NCBI GenBank assembly: GCA_036571765.1
Contig: BROE01000016.1
Span: forward strand, 12,593,838 to 12,657,837
Source: Plecoglossus altivelis
Taxonomy: Eukaryota > Chordata > Actinopteri > Osmeriformes > Plecoglossidae
Direction of reading: 5' to 3'
DNA length: 64,000 nucleotides
Positions 24,739-36,106 of this stretch are shown piece after piece. The notes beneath the pieces were generated by a model. It ran no database searches. It was given only the letters and a program-made list of their open reading frames with translations, and had not been told where the DNA came from. Position 1 is the first letter of the stretch, and every line of letters begins with the position of its first letter. The position numbers were made by a program, and so were the translations under genes.

Positions 24739-26447
24739 ATGGACCAGAATAACAGCATACCACCATTTACCCAGGGGCTGGCCTCTCCACAGGTAACTTA
24801 ACTGTTTTAGTAATTGTCTCAGCTATGTTTTGACACGTGTGTAATAGTGTGAGACACCAGGCAGAGATTAAGCTCTCGCCCTTTTGTCAAGCCATTTCTC
24901 ACAAGGTTCTTATCGACCGCCTCATTTCCTACAGAGCGCCATGACACCAAGTCTACCCATCTTCAGTCCAATGATGCCATATGGGAGTGGTCTGACACCC
25001 CAGCCGGTCCAGAACACCAACAGTCTATCACTCCTGGAGGAGCAGCAGAGGCAGCAGCAGGCTTCAGCCCAGCAGGCAGGGGGCATCCCAGGTGCTTCGG
25101 GACAAACTCCCCAGCTCTACCACTCCCAGGCGGTCACTACCACCACCAACCTGCCTGGCAATACCCCTCTCTACACCACCCCACTCACACCCATGACCCC
25201 TGTCACCCCTGCCACGCCAGCCTCTGAGAGCTCAGGCATCGTACCCCAGCTACAGTAGGTGTTCCTCAATCGATTTGTGTTTGGACTAACAATTCACGCA
25301 CACCTTCTATTTTTAAAAAATATAAAGACTTGTCCACAGTAGTATGGTCATGAGGCCTGAAAGGCTTATACTTTATATGTCTGACAGGAACATTGTGTCC
25401 ACTGTAAACCTGGGCTGTAAACTGGACTTGAAGACTATAGCTCTGCGAGCAAGAAATGCTGAATACAACCCCAAGGTAAGGCTCAGGAATGCTGCACATT
25501 CAAATCTCAACATGCCAACTCAGCTACATCAATCACTCAAGTGGAAGAGCAGATATCGGTATCTGATTCAAATGATATTCAAATCTTCAGCGATTTGCTG
25601 CTGTGATCATGAGAATACGTGAGCCGAGGACCACTGCCTTAATCTTCAGCTCTGGTAAAATGGTCTGCACTGGAGCCAAGAGGTCAGTTTCCCTGCTTCA
25701 ATCTCTTTCCCTATGTAAAATACTAAAGTTGATCAATACAACCACACTCTCATTAGGACTGATTGGAATTGATGGAAGGAAATTCTTCAACATTTCTGCC
25801 GGTTTGTTCCTTCCTCATTGTCCTTTCCCATGTTAGCGAGGAGCAGTCTCGTTTGGCAGCCCGAAAGTATGCCAGAGTGGTTCAGAAACTGGGTTTCCCT
25901 GCCAAGTTCCTGGACTTCAAAATCCAGAACATGGTGGGCAGCTGTGACGTCAAGTTCCCCATCCGGTTAGAGGGGCTAGTACTCACCCATCAGCAGTTCA
26001 GCAGGTCAGCCCCTGTCCTTTTCCCCCCCACTTGTTCCTAATGCTGACAGGTTGAACGAGGTGTGTATTGTGATATGAGATGTAAGTAAGTAATATGACA
26101 TTATTTATTAATCAATCAACTTGGCTGTGTTTCAGTTATGAGCCTGAGCTTTTCCCAGGGCTCATCTACAGAATGATCAAGCCCAGAATCGTCTTGTTAA
26201 TATTTGTGTCTGGGAAGGTTGTTTTAACAGGTGAGTTTATATGAAAAATGCATGGTTTTGGTAGTTAAATAAACTCTATTGAGAAATCGGAAGGCCCTCT
26301 AAAGTATAAGAACCCCTTACATGCATGTCATACATTTGACTTGCTGCGGTCTAATCTTCACTTCCAGGTGCTAAAGTGAGAGCAGAGATCTACGAAGCCT
26401 TTGAAAACATCTACCCCATCTTGAAAGGTTTCCGTAAGACTACGTAA
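24739..26447 (+). CDS. tbp: TATA-box-binding protein
   Basis: Seven coding exons: 24739-24792, 24935-25254, 25388-25475, 25591-25682, 25837-26004, 26136-26230, 26368-26447, joining to 298 residues. TBP nucleates TFIID, SL1 and TFIIIB and binds the minor groove of TATA DNA. The N-terminus starts as in all vertebrate TBPs (MDQNNS) and has a very short Gln stretch (about residues 53-60) compared with the long human polyGln, followed by Thr/Pro repeats. The saddle-shaped core with its two imperfect repeats covers about residues 118-298 and is nearly identical to the mammalian core, including the [15 protein letters not shown] and [15 protein letters not shown] strands. The C-terminus is Lys-Gly-Phe-Arg-Lys-Thr-Thr. 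It is tail to tail with pdcd2. Confidence 0.98.
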
Positions 26448-27206
26448 ACCTGACTGTCTACGGTTTTATTGTTTTATTTTTGTAGTTTCAGCCTGATGTT
26501 GTCAAGGATGCTCTTGGACTGTGATGTTGCCCTTTCAGAGTGGATCCATTCCACTCACATCAGTGGTTGGGTCAGCTAGGCAGATAATTTCTGTTTTCTT
26601 GTTTAACATGACTTCCACTCTTTACTGAATGAGAAGCAGCATAACAGGCTGTAGTCTCTAAGCAATTTTATTTTTGTAAAGTAGGTTGAATTGTTGCAAT
26701 TGCAAGGCATGTGGTTTCCACACATTCCTTGGAAGCTGAAATTCAAGACGGAACGTATCAATGGTCTCTCGCGGTTTTTTTATTTGTATTTTTTTAGATA
26801 GACTTATGAAGTATTGTTTATTGATAGGGGTTTTCCAGGATGTTGTTTCAAGTTTGAGATTATTTTGCTAAGCATCCCCTCCCAATATCAGTTCACAAAT
26901 GTATGTGTGTATTTGGCTTTTGTGCCAACATGGTGGCACTGTAAGACCTGGTAACCAGAAACAGAATTGAACAGGCAGCCTTGATGTCAGACTTTTAGTT
27001 TTCATGTTTATGTACCCCAGACTTGTCATTTTAAACAATATTTAAAATCATTGTTTTATACTTAAATTTTAGAATAGACAAACCAAAAGTTCTGTTTTAT
27101 ATTTCTTACTGTTTTTGGTCCATCGCCTAAGCCCAAGAAGGCACTGTCACAGAGGGGTGCAGTCTAGACTGGCTTCAAATGTATGATACTTTGCTACTTG
27201 TGCACA

Positions 27207-27212
27207 ATTAAA
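27207..27212 (+). terminator. tbp: Candidate polyadenylation signal of tbp (ATTAAA)
   Basis: ATTAAA about 760 bp after the tbp stop, just before the pdcd2 3' end on the other strand. The sequence between is AT-rich and without open frames, as expected of a 3' UTR. Confidence 0.5.
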
Positions 27213-27340
27213 CTTGTATATATGAAGTATGCTGGATCTCTTGCTTTATGATGTTAAACACATGTTTGAGTAGTGCTAGATATGGCTAGATGGTACTTTC
27301 GGAAAGGAAGTGTGAAAGTATCATTTTAGTTTGTTACATT

Positions 27341-27346
27341 TTTATT
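27341..27346 (-). terminator. pdcd2: Candidate polyadenylation signal of pdcd2 (AATAAA)
   Basis: AATAAA on the minus strand 70 bp past the pdcd2 stop. The tbp and pdcd2 3' ends therefore converge with little space between them. Confidence 0.6.
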
Positions 27347-27415
27347 ACAGTCAATTTGTCTGATCTTTTTTATTCATTACATTGCAAATATGAACACAAC
27401 ACATTTTTAATGTTT

Positions 27416-29024
27416 TTACTCCTTAATTATGCTATGTTTCTCTTCAGTAATGTCTTGTTTCCATATGAACTCAGGACTGTATTTGTTTCCCAGCTCACAG
27501 CTGGTCTCACATGTATAGATAGCCAGCGTTCCCCAGTCTATACTGGCCTCTGGGCTGTCAACTTTCAGGTGGTTTAGCAACTGTGGCATCACCTGTCGGA
27601 ACACACGACAACTCATCAGTTCAATACATACTGTATATGCTAACTCTTACAGATTCTGCATGTATATTTAGGTTACCTGGAACTCGAATACCCTTCTGGA
27701 GCCACAGAAGCAGTGTGGGACATCATTTTCTGACGGCACATGCTCAGATGACAGCCATAGAGGAGAACCACCCCTGCAGTACCTCAGAACCTGTAATACC
27801 ATCAGTTGTCATGCAACACGTGTTTTGAAAGTCCATACTAATGTTGGTGCTTTTGAAAAGTGCTAATACCTGATGGGGCTCAGTTTTAATCCGCTGTTTA
27901 AACTTCTGGAATACTTTGGTATCTTGGGTTTCATGCATGGCCATGTCTTCCAGCTCTGACTCCAAAGCTGTGAAGGAAAAGCCCACCACATTTGCGATTG
28001 GCCATTTCTACATCGGTTGAGTTAATACACATGTACCCTCCCTTACCCTCCGTAAATCATGATTCAAGAAGGGAAGACCAAAGATGAAACAACACATCAG
28101 GTCATGTGATCTTACAGTCAGCCAAGGTGGAGCAGTCAACGTCCCTCTGAACTCCCTCTACTGTCTCTGGGTCCTCTTCCTCTGGCAGGTCTTCAGGCTC
28201 AGTAACCAGCTCAAACTCAGGGAACAGTAATGGTGATGGCACAGCACTGGACAGCGCTGCGAGACATAGATGTTACACTTAATAGCACCTTGGAAGACCA
28301 TATCCTTTTTTAAGCTCTTAACAAGATTTATTTTTTAAGTTGGAAGTGTTTAATGCATTGTGTCCCAACTTTCTGCTTACCTTGACCAGCACATTCTTTC
28401 TTGTGGCTGTGTTTCCAGTCTATAGTCTGGTGTTCTTTACTGCAGTAGTACACAGCATGACAGCGAGAGCAGCCTTTCCCACCAGGACAGCCACACAGCC
28501 GGCACAGTTTAACTCCAGACCCAAGAACACTTGGGTCAGACTCTGTCCCGCATGGAGCCTCGTCCGTTGGGGGATCGAAGGGGTAGAAATCATTTTTCCG
28601 TGGCAGCTGACTCCTATAGACTAGGAGAGAAACTGGGATGTCAATTTTAGAAACATGACACAAGATAACTTGACGGGCACTTTCCCTGTAAGTGTAAACA
28701 AACGTACACTTCACCTTTTAGACAACGGCTGTCATTTTGCGAGTAGCAGCCAGGTGTCTTGCAGCAAAATATAAACAATGTTCGATGAAAACTTCTATCC
28801 TGTTCGGTGATGGGTGCATACACCTGCAGCAGAAAAACTGTGGCGAGTTGACATTTATCACACGCCGAATCTGGAAGACTAGGAAGGCTCGTCTGACTCA
28901 ACCACGCAGGTTTACCACCGACTTTACTCGGGAATTGGGAATTCTGTAGTTGCCAGGCTTCTGCCTCTTCCAGGAAACCAAGAACAATTTCTTTGTTCAT
29001 ACCTGGATTTTCATTGTTGGTCAT
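27416..29024 (-). CDS. pdcd2: Programmed cell death protein 2 (MYND zinc finger)
   Basis: Six coding exons: 28715-29024, 28381-28620, 28116-28256, 27870-27967, 27677-27790, 27416-27592, joining to 359 residues (human 344). PDCD2 is reported to act as a dedicated chaperone for ribosomal protein uS5 (RPS2) in the cytosol and nucleus. The N-terminal TYPP-type half has FPSKVGGKPAWL and the CDKCQ cysteine pair. A MYND zinc finger spans about residues 143-180 with all Cys/His ligands (CRLCGC, CSRCH, YYCSKEHQ, HKKEC). The C-terminal PDCD2_C domain includes CFCGSRR, FEFQVMPQLL and SIDWGTLAIYTC. An acidic linker of about 45 residues (exon 3) separates the halves. Starts at codons 1 and 9 are both possible. 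Confidence 0.96.
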
Positions 29025-31253
29025 TTCAGAGGATTAATCTTTTTCCACCTCAACGTTGTTCGACTGTGTTCAGAAGAAACACACTCAATAAACGTGCGTA
29101 TTGTGTCCCACTATTAAATGTGTCCGCGGGAAACATACATCAGTGGAAATAACTTCGCCATTTTAACAAGTTTAATGTAGCCTAATGTTACAAGTGGACT
29201 GCTCTACCAATGTAGTTTCAGTTACCAGAACTTCTGTAAAATTACGATGACAGTCATAATAAGGAACATATAGGTCATGCAATATTGAAGTCTACGCATA
29301 CATTTAAAAGGCATGATAGTTCCACTCTGAAATTCAGTCGTTGGCCACCAGGTGATAGCATTGTTCTGATACTTAGTGAGAAATGAAAGGATAAAAAAAA
29401 TCTGAGACATAACAACATATAGTAATGAATTAGATATGATGACGTTTCTTTAAACACCTTTTTTCTATATTTTTTCCTGCTAAAAGCCTGAAAATGACGG
29501 CAGAAAAATTCCCAGTTCATCTTAGAATTGGTATCTGTACCTGAATATGTGTCAAAAAGTATGAGAAAAAATAAACGTGATCCCAGCCAGGCCAGCTTCC
29601 TTCTACGTGATGAGGGGGAGACGCTCTGAGTAATGGGACTGAGTTTGCCTCAGGTTGGGCTTACCTAGCCAGAGTTACAAGGGGAACCCGGCATGGGCAG
29701 GCGGTCAAGAACTATGCCCGCGGGTGGTCGTGCTGAAAAATAGGACCAAACTTCAACCTGCTTCAAACCAAACCTGCTTTGTGCCACGCGCTGGGGAGGC
29801 CCCCATGAGTAATGGGAGAGAGTTTCACTCAGGTAGAACTTGCGATGAGATGGGGATGCCACCCTCTGTGCTGGGAGCGAGTTTGGCACAGATTGGCTTA
29901 ACTAGCCAGAGTTACAGGGGGAACTGAGGGTGGGCAGGCGGACAGGCGTGATGAGTACCTGAGTATCAACATCAACAGAAATGTTCTCGCCAACAAATCC
30001 TTCTTTTAATATAGGAAATATGAAGGGAGGAGAGTACCTTTCGTGGCAGGCTTTGTTTTCTATTTGATGCAAAGGCAATTAATCTTCTGCTAACTGAAAC
30101 AGAGTCTGGTTACTCATGCCAGTCCCCTCTGTGTACAGTAAGAACCATTTGATGCAGGTATTGTCAGACCTAAGAATGGAAGTAGGTGCCTCTCATGGCA
30201 AGCTCGCTATTGCCATTATTGCCATAAAAGGCACCTCCTGCGTATTCTGATTAGGAAAGAGTACCATGCACAAAACTTCATCTGGTTTCACATGTTGATA
30301 AGTAGAGGGTTTAGCACTTGTCTTTAGTAGGGCATCGGCATGTACAACTTTGGTCTGTTTTCAGAACAGCTAATATTCGGGTTCAGAAGCTGATGATTTC
30401 GACCTGTCTGACGAGCCCACCCTACGCGCAGTCAAAGTGCATTAATATCGCAGTCTTTTAAACCTATACATTAATAAAAACAGCCATGTGAAAATACTGT
30501 GAACCTGCTAAACAACATATATTTCCTTCGTAAATCGTAGCTGGGCTATATTTTCTCAGAATGCGATGTCGTGGAGCAAGAATGTTGGTTTGAGTTCGTC
30601 ACTATAGGGGTTGAATGACGAGTTTTGATAATTTTACGTTGAGAAGAACATCTGTTATTTACATACATTACTGAAATACGATTCTTGAATTCTATAACAA
30701 AAAATACATAATGTGGGATATCTGCCCTCCTCCCCCCTCCGTTTGATTGCGATAGCAAGACAAAATCCTCCACTTTCTGCTTCAAGCGGGTGGCGCGCAC
30801 TCCCACCGAGAGGGTGCTTCTAGTGGCAGCCGTGCATCGGGCGGCACAACACCGGTTCTCATTTGGCCAATCCTGTGATGTCATTGTCCCTTTCCTCAGT
30901 CCACACGAGGGTGCTGTAGTGGAGGGAGTGTGTTCTGGATGTGTCTACGGAAAATACCCAAAGCACTCAAATCAGTCTTGCAGGCTGCCCTACATATGGA
31001 ACGTTGTATTTGACCAATGCTCACTTTGGATATATCGTTTGAATGATGTGTTACTTAAAACGGTATGTTTTGACGTCTGCAAGACTGGACCGCTTTTAAA
31101 CGTTTTTACCATGGGACCTACCATGAAAACCAAAGATAAGTTTACTTCGAGATACACTTGTGAAAGTTCTGTTGATGGCAGAGTTCGGAAACTAATGGGT
31201 TGGCGAAGCTTACATTGACTCGTCTCTCGACATATAGAGAAGACCGCACGGCG
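29025..31253. other. Intergenic region between pdcd2 and rhou, with rhou 5' UTR
   Basis: No recognisable exon. It contains the diverged repeat at 29,609-29,940 (separate entry) and, toward the right end, the likely rhou promoter and 5' UTR (about 30,700-31,253). An in-frame Met lies upstream of the rhou start at 31200, but family comparison favours 31254. Confidence 0.6.
29609..29940. repeat. Diverged direct repeat of about 90 bp, offset about 238 bp
   Basis: Segments at about 29,613-29,695 and 29,851-29,940 share a GAGTTTG element, a CTAGCCAGAGTTACA block, a GGGGAAC block and a GGGCAGGCGG end, with many substitutions. A third partial copy of the first half (AGTAATGGGA) lies at about 29,808-29,840. 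The composition is GC-rich and unlike its surroundings. It may be a local tandem duplication or the remnant of a repeat family; I cannot assign it to a known RNA gene. Confidence 0.6.
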
Positions 31254-33963
31254 ATGCCTCCCCAGGGAGAGGGTGAATACAAACCTGTTTCAGTCTCGGT
31301 TCCGTCGGTCCCTCCGGTCCCCCCGCGAAGGTTCAGAAGCAGGGATTCGTCTAAGCATCGAACTGGGACTGGAGAGCGCAAAGTAAAGTGTGTGCTCGTT
31401 GGAGACGGGGCTGTAGGGAAGACAAGCCTGATTGTCAGCTACACAACAAATGGATATCCAACAGAATATGTCCCAACTGCTTTTGACAACTTTTCGGGTA
31501 ACTTTAAACTAGTTTTCTCTATAGTTTGATTGATTTTACAGTCGGACGAAAAACGCCATATGGTGGCATTACAACAAATATATAATGTATGATAAAACGA
31601 CCATTTTAAATGTGTATTTAAAGACTATAAAACTTCAAATCGTAATATCATACCAATTTATGTATGTAATGTGTCTTTATTTTCCAGCTGTGGTGGCAGT
31701 TGACGGCACACCGGTAAAGCTACAGCTATGTGACACAGCTGGACAGGTCTGTAAATTATGAACAATAAGCCACCAGAACTGTTTCCCTACTATGCTAAGC
31801 TACCTAGTTTAAGTATTTTATCTTACTACAGCTTAAAACACTTACTTCATGGAGATGATAACAGCTCTTATGCTTAACATAGCTCCACTTGGGGGTTAAT
31901 TTCTGTGCACACCCCCACCACCTCCATGCCCTGCAGGTCAGAGGTCTTGGGTGTACAGCTGACTAGGTTGATGAGTACCAGCAGTGTTTATGTCCAGTCG
32001 TGAGAAGGCACATGAAGCAAGGTCACCTGTAGCTGCTTTTTCTCTCTGTCACTGGAGCTGACTGTCAAGTCAGAGGCAGGGTTACTCTCAGATGGTAAAT
32101 CTTATCATGGTGATGCATGTCTTTGAGACTAGAGAGGAAACATGGCTTTAAACTGATGCCCAGCTGGGTCTGGTCAGTGGAGACACAAGCTAGAAAGACC
32201 ATGACTTGCTGAGCTCATTCGGCTGCTAACTGATCATGTGGGAAGCAGAGCAGTTTGGAGGATACGAGCGAGCTGCCAGAAAAGTGGAGGCTGGAGAAAA
32301 GAAAGCAGAGATCAGATAGACGAGAGGAAAACAGGCTTGAATATTGCAAAGGGAGAGTCCGGGGAAGACAGCAAAGACTACACAAAGGAAGGCAAAGGAA
32401 GCTGGAACAGGAAGCAGGAGGAAGAATCTGGATAGTGACCAGTGTTTCAGTCTGGGGCAGCAATGGGCTGTTGGTGACTAAATGGGATTGTGTCCTGAGG
32501 TTAATGGAGACAGTCAGCTCCTAGTCTAGGGGTTCTAGGTGGGAGGCAGGACAGTGGCAGGAGCTAGTTGAGGACTTGTGCTGAGTTCAGAAAGCCAGTC
32601 TGAAGGGAATAAATCATCTGCTTCATTATTGTATGCAGAGGAACCAATAGCCCTGTACTCCTCTGAGGAGGATATCACACAGTTAACATTTCAGTCAGGA
32701 AACAGTTAGTAAACACTCATACTGGGTGTATCACAGGACCAGATGAAAGAACGAGAGAGAGGTGAAAAGAGGGAAGGAGAGAGGGACGGGACGTGCACAC
32801 TTTGTCAATAAACAACTCACATCTCAGTGGAATTCCAGTGTTATCTCCTTTTCGGTGAAAATCACAGTGCAAGTAGATGTGTTTCCGATTACCCCACAAT
32901 CGCTGCCTTTGCGTAACGCAGGCAGATGAAAGGACTGAACACACGTTGTCAGGGGAGATAAGCAGCCATATTGGCGTCAGTCGGTGGTCCAGAGGTTATG
33001 TGCTTACAGAGGTAAATCTCTGTAATGTTGCCTGCCAGCCACTTAATGGAACCTATCAGAAGGACTACGTTTCAGCTCAACTTACCAATTATTACACGTA
33101 GTTCTGAGTTGTGCATAGGAAAGGTCATGCATTCTATGACCTTAGTCTGCTGTCATATTATGTATTATGCTTGCCCAAATTTAAATGTATTTTTCTAGAA
33201 TTTGTCGGACCTACATCTGTCAAATAATATCCAGCCATACATAAAACTCGGAGTAACATGTATTTATTTTGTGCATGCATACACTGATCAATTAACAATT
33301 TTTATAAGCGACTTCACATGGAGAAGATGTGTGATAAAAACTGCAGTGGAGTGTTAAAAACGGTCAAAAAGTGTAATTGTCAAGCTGCATTACATAGCGT
33401 CATAGTGTCAGTCACCAGATATAGTCTTTGGGTTGTCCTACTATCCTCTGAAAGAGTTCCTCTGTTCCTCCTGGTCTCATCTGTCCCTCTCCGTTCATCT
33501 GTCCCCACAGGATGAGTTTGATAAACTCCGACCCCTTTGCTACAACAATGCTGACATCTTCATGCTGTGCTTCAGCGTGGTTAGCCCCGCCTCCTTCCAA
33601 AATGTGGCAGAGAAGTGGGTTCCAGAGATACGCCGGCACTGCCCGCGGGCGCCAGTGGTCCTGGTGGGCACTCAATCGGACCTGCGGGAGGATGTGAAGG
33701 TTCTGATCGAGCTGGCCCGTTACCGTGAGAAGCCTGTGGACCCTGTGGAGGCCAGGCGTTGTGCGGAGGAGATACATGCTTTGTGCTACATGGAGTGTTC
33801 TTCTCTTACCCAGAAGAACCTAAAGGAGGTTTTTGACGCAGCCATTGTGGCCAGCATACAAAACTCAGAGTCCCAGCATCCCCAGCGCCACAAACAGAGG
33901 ACTCCAGACAAGATGAAGAAACTGTCCAAGTCCTGGTGGAGAAAGTACTGCTGTGTGTCCTAG
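31254..33963 (+). CDS. rhou: Atypical Rho GTPase RhoU (Wrch-1)
   Basis: Three coding exons: 31254-31497, 31688-31746, 33511-33963, joining to 251 residues (human RHOU 258). RhoU is a Cdc42-like Rho GTPase with fast nucleotide exchange that signals to PAK, actin and focal adhesions. The N-terminal extension is Pro-rich with a PVPPRR class SH3-binding motif (residues 21-26). The P-loop GDGAVGKT is at 50-57, switch I Thr at 75, DTAGQ at 97-101, and the TQSD specificity motif is in exon 3. The C-terminus ends in a Cys-Cys-Val-Ser tail after a basic Lys/Trp-rich stretch, which fits palmitoylation and not prenylation, as known for RhoU. It matches RhoU over RhoV in switch I and C-terminal segments. 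Fish have rhoua and rhoub and the sequence alone does not tell which. A 38-bp minisatellite starts at the stop codon. Confidence 0.94.
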
Positions 33964-34207
33964 TCTGGAATAGCCTGGTTGGGTGTTCTAGCTAGGCCTG
34001 ATCTACCCTAGTCTGGTTGGGTGTTCTAACTAGGCCTGATCTAGCCTAGTCTGGTTGAGTGTTCTAGCTAGGCCTGATCTAGCCTAGTCTGGTTGGGCGT
34101 TATAGCTAGGCCTGACCTAGCCTAGCCTGGTTGGGTGTTCTAGCTAAGCCTGATCTAGCCTAGTCTGGTTGGGTATTGTAGTTTGGGCTGATTTAGCCTA
34201 TCTTGGT
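33961..34207 (+). repeat. 38-bp minisatellite at the start of the rhou 3' UTR
   Basis: About six copies of a 38-bp unit (TCTGGTTGGGTGTTCTAGCT followed by AGGCCTGATCTAGCCTAG) run from the rhou stop codon. The stop TAG itself matches the end of the unit, so the array begins at the last codon. Copies differ by only a few bases, with the last ones most diverged. Confidence 0.95.
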
Positions 34208-36100
34208 TTGCTAGCATATATTTCTGAACATTACACAATCTTGGCTGCCTATCTGTCAGCCATCTGTAGCTACTCAGTAACACAGAGACACAGTCACAGA
34301 GATAGACGCTGTTAGACTGTTGTTAATATTATTCCTCATCCACAGGGCATTTGTCTCGGCTCACCTAGGGTCAGAGTTCAGGGTCAGTGGTTGTGTGCCA
34401 GGGGTCACCCATTTTACTGACCTCTTATTGGCCAACCATAGGACTTACTCTGGAGTTGTAAACAAACCATTGCCATGACAGCATTTTAGAGCTTCTATCG
34501 GGCTTGTCGCCCATGTGTAGTCCTGCACCTGATAGACTGTCAATGGTGTTTATATCCATCCTGTCATGAGAGAGCAAAAATGCCATTCTCATGATGAAAG
34601 ACAAATAATGTGTAGCATAATCAGTTAAACAGTTGTATATAAATAATCAGCATTTTTTTTATTTTAACCAAGTGGGACTAATACTCTTTTTGGTTGCATC
34701 TCACTTCCAAAATGTAATGCAAAACATTTAATTTAGCAATAAGTGATGATTTTTCTCTTAGAAAATGATACCAAGGTCACCAATGTAACACATCCGTGAA
34801 ATTATGTATGTACGTCCTTTCTGCGATGTGCACGAAGTATATGTATATTTACTGGTATCTATTGTTTGTGTAAAAATGTATATTTCAGAAAGAACGTGGA
34901 GTCATATGTCCCTACCCATCCACAAGGGCCAACAATCAATTGTATTGTTTGTATTACTCCACCATCTCTATCCTGAGTCCCATGACCAGGAGCAGGAGCA
35001 GTACTGTTTGTGGATGGGGTTAGATGGAAGTAGATTCTCAGGATTGCAGATGCAGTTGCTGAGGCATAAAATGTAGCCTATTGTCCCTAGGCTCCCAATG
35101 CAAGTTTGACTGTCTTGAAAAGTGAGACAGAAATGTGTGGTTACTATAGAGTTTGAATCACAGTGATTAACAGACTGTTTGGGCCGCCTGTGATCTTTGT
35201 TTCTGTAAAACAACACCTTGGTCTGGTAGGCCAATGCTAGTTAATTCATCAAAGCAGGTGTGGAGGTGACGAAGCTGTTTGAATTCGGAATCATAAGTGC
35301 CACCTGTTTTGATGAAGTTGTTTGTCAGGCGTGGTAACCAGAGCTCCTGCAGTAGCAAGTGAAATTCAACCCCCTGTGCTCAGACATGCAGTTAGCACCT
35401 TATTGGACCTGTGGACATGTGAGGGATCTCTGAAGGTGATTTATGAAGAGAGTCAGATGGAGGGTTTTACTGGGGTAGGTTTTTCCTTGAACTGTCAGTT
35501 TCGGCTCAGTTAAGCTGAGCGTCAACAGTGGAACAGACAAGGAGAAGACGCCAAAGGAGGTTTGTTATGCATGAAATGGTTCCATCATTGCCACCATGTT
35601 CATTTTGGCCTCCTTGTTAGGAAGCTGTTCCTTTTGAATGAAATGAGAAAGTGAGATTGTAAAAGAGGAACGATGGAAGATAGGAAGTGAAATGAAGGAT
35701 CACGTAGAAGCTTACACGGTTGTGTTTACTGAGGAGAGCCAACTGCTTTCAGTCAGTGATTTGCTGTTTCTGGAGAATGGCAACTGTATACGTTCAGTGT
35801 CTTCAGATCACATTTTAGTGTCTTTGATATCCAATCCCAGCATTTATTAGGATTCGCTTTTCTCATACATGCGTCTCATTCGAGTAGAAGTTTGACATTA
35901 ACTGCGTGGATTTCGCAAAGTTTCAGATCATTCCCATCGTGGTGGTTCCCACCCATGGGGGTTAGTAGTGGTCTACTCTACAGGGCCATGGGACTGAGGG
36001 GAGCTGCATGAACACCTTAGCTCTGGTGTCAGATCAGAGCCAAACAGCTGTCTGTCGGTCTGTCTGTCTGTCGGTCTGTCGGCCGTTTGATACTTTTGTA

Positions 36101-36106
36101 AATAAA
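36101..36106 (+). terminator. rhou: Candidate distal polyadenylation signal of rhou (AATAAA)
   Basis: AATAAA about 2.1 kb past the rhou stop, following AT-rich DNA without open frames and just after a (TCTG)n stretch at about 36,050-36,080. RhoU mRNAs are known to have long 3' UTRs, so this is plausible, but earlier signals could also be used. Confidence 0.5.

Noticed and set aside
29609..29940. snRNA gene cluster (U1-like 5' end)
   Set aside because: A short CTTACCTAG resemblance to the U1 5' end is not followed by the U1 stem-loops or Sm site.
30790..31218. 142-codon open frame upstream of rhou
   Set aside because: Lies in the likely rhou promoter and 5' UTR, is in no recognisable family and ends before the rhou start.
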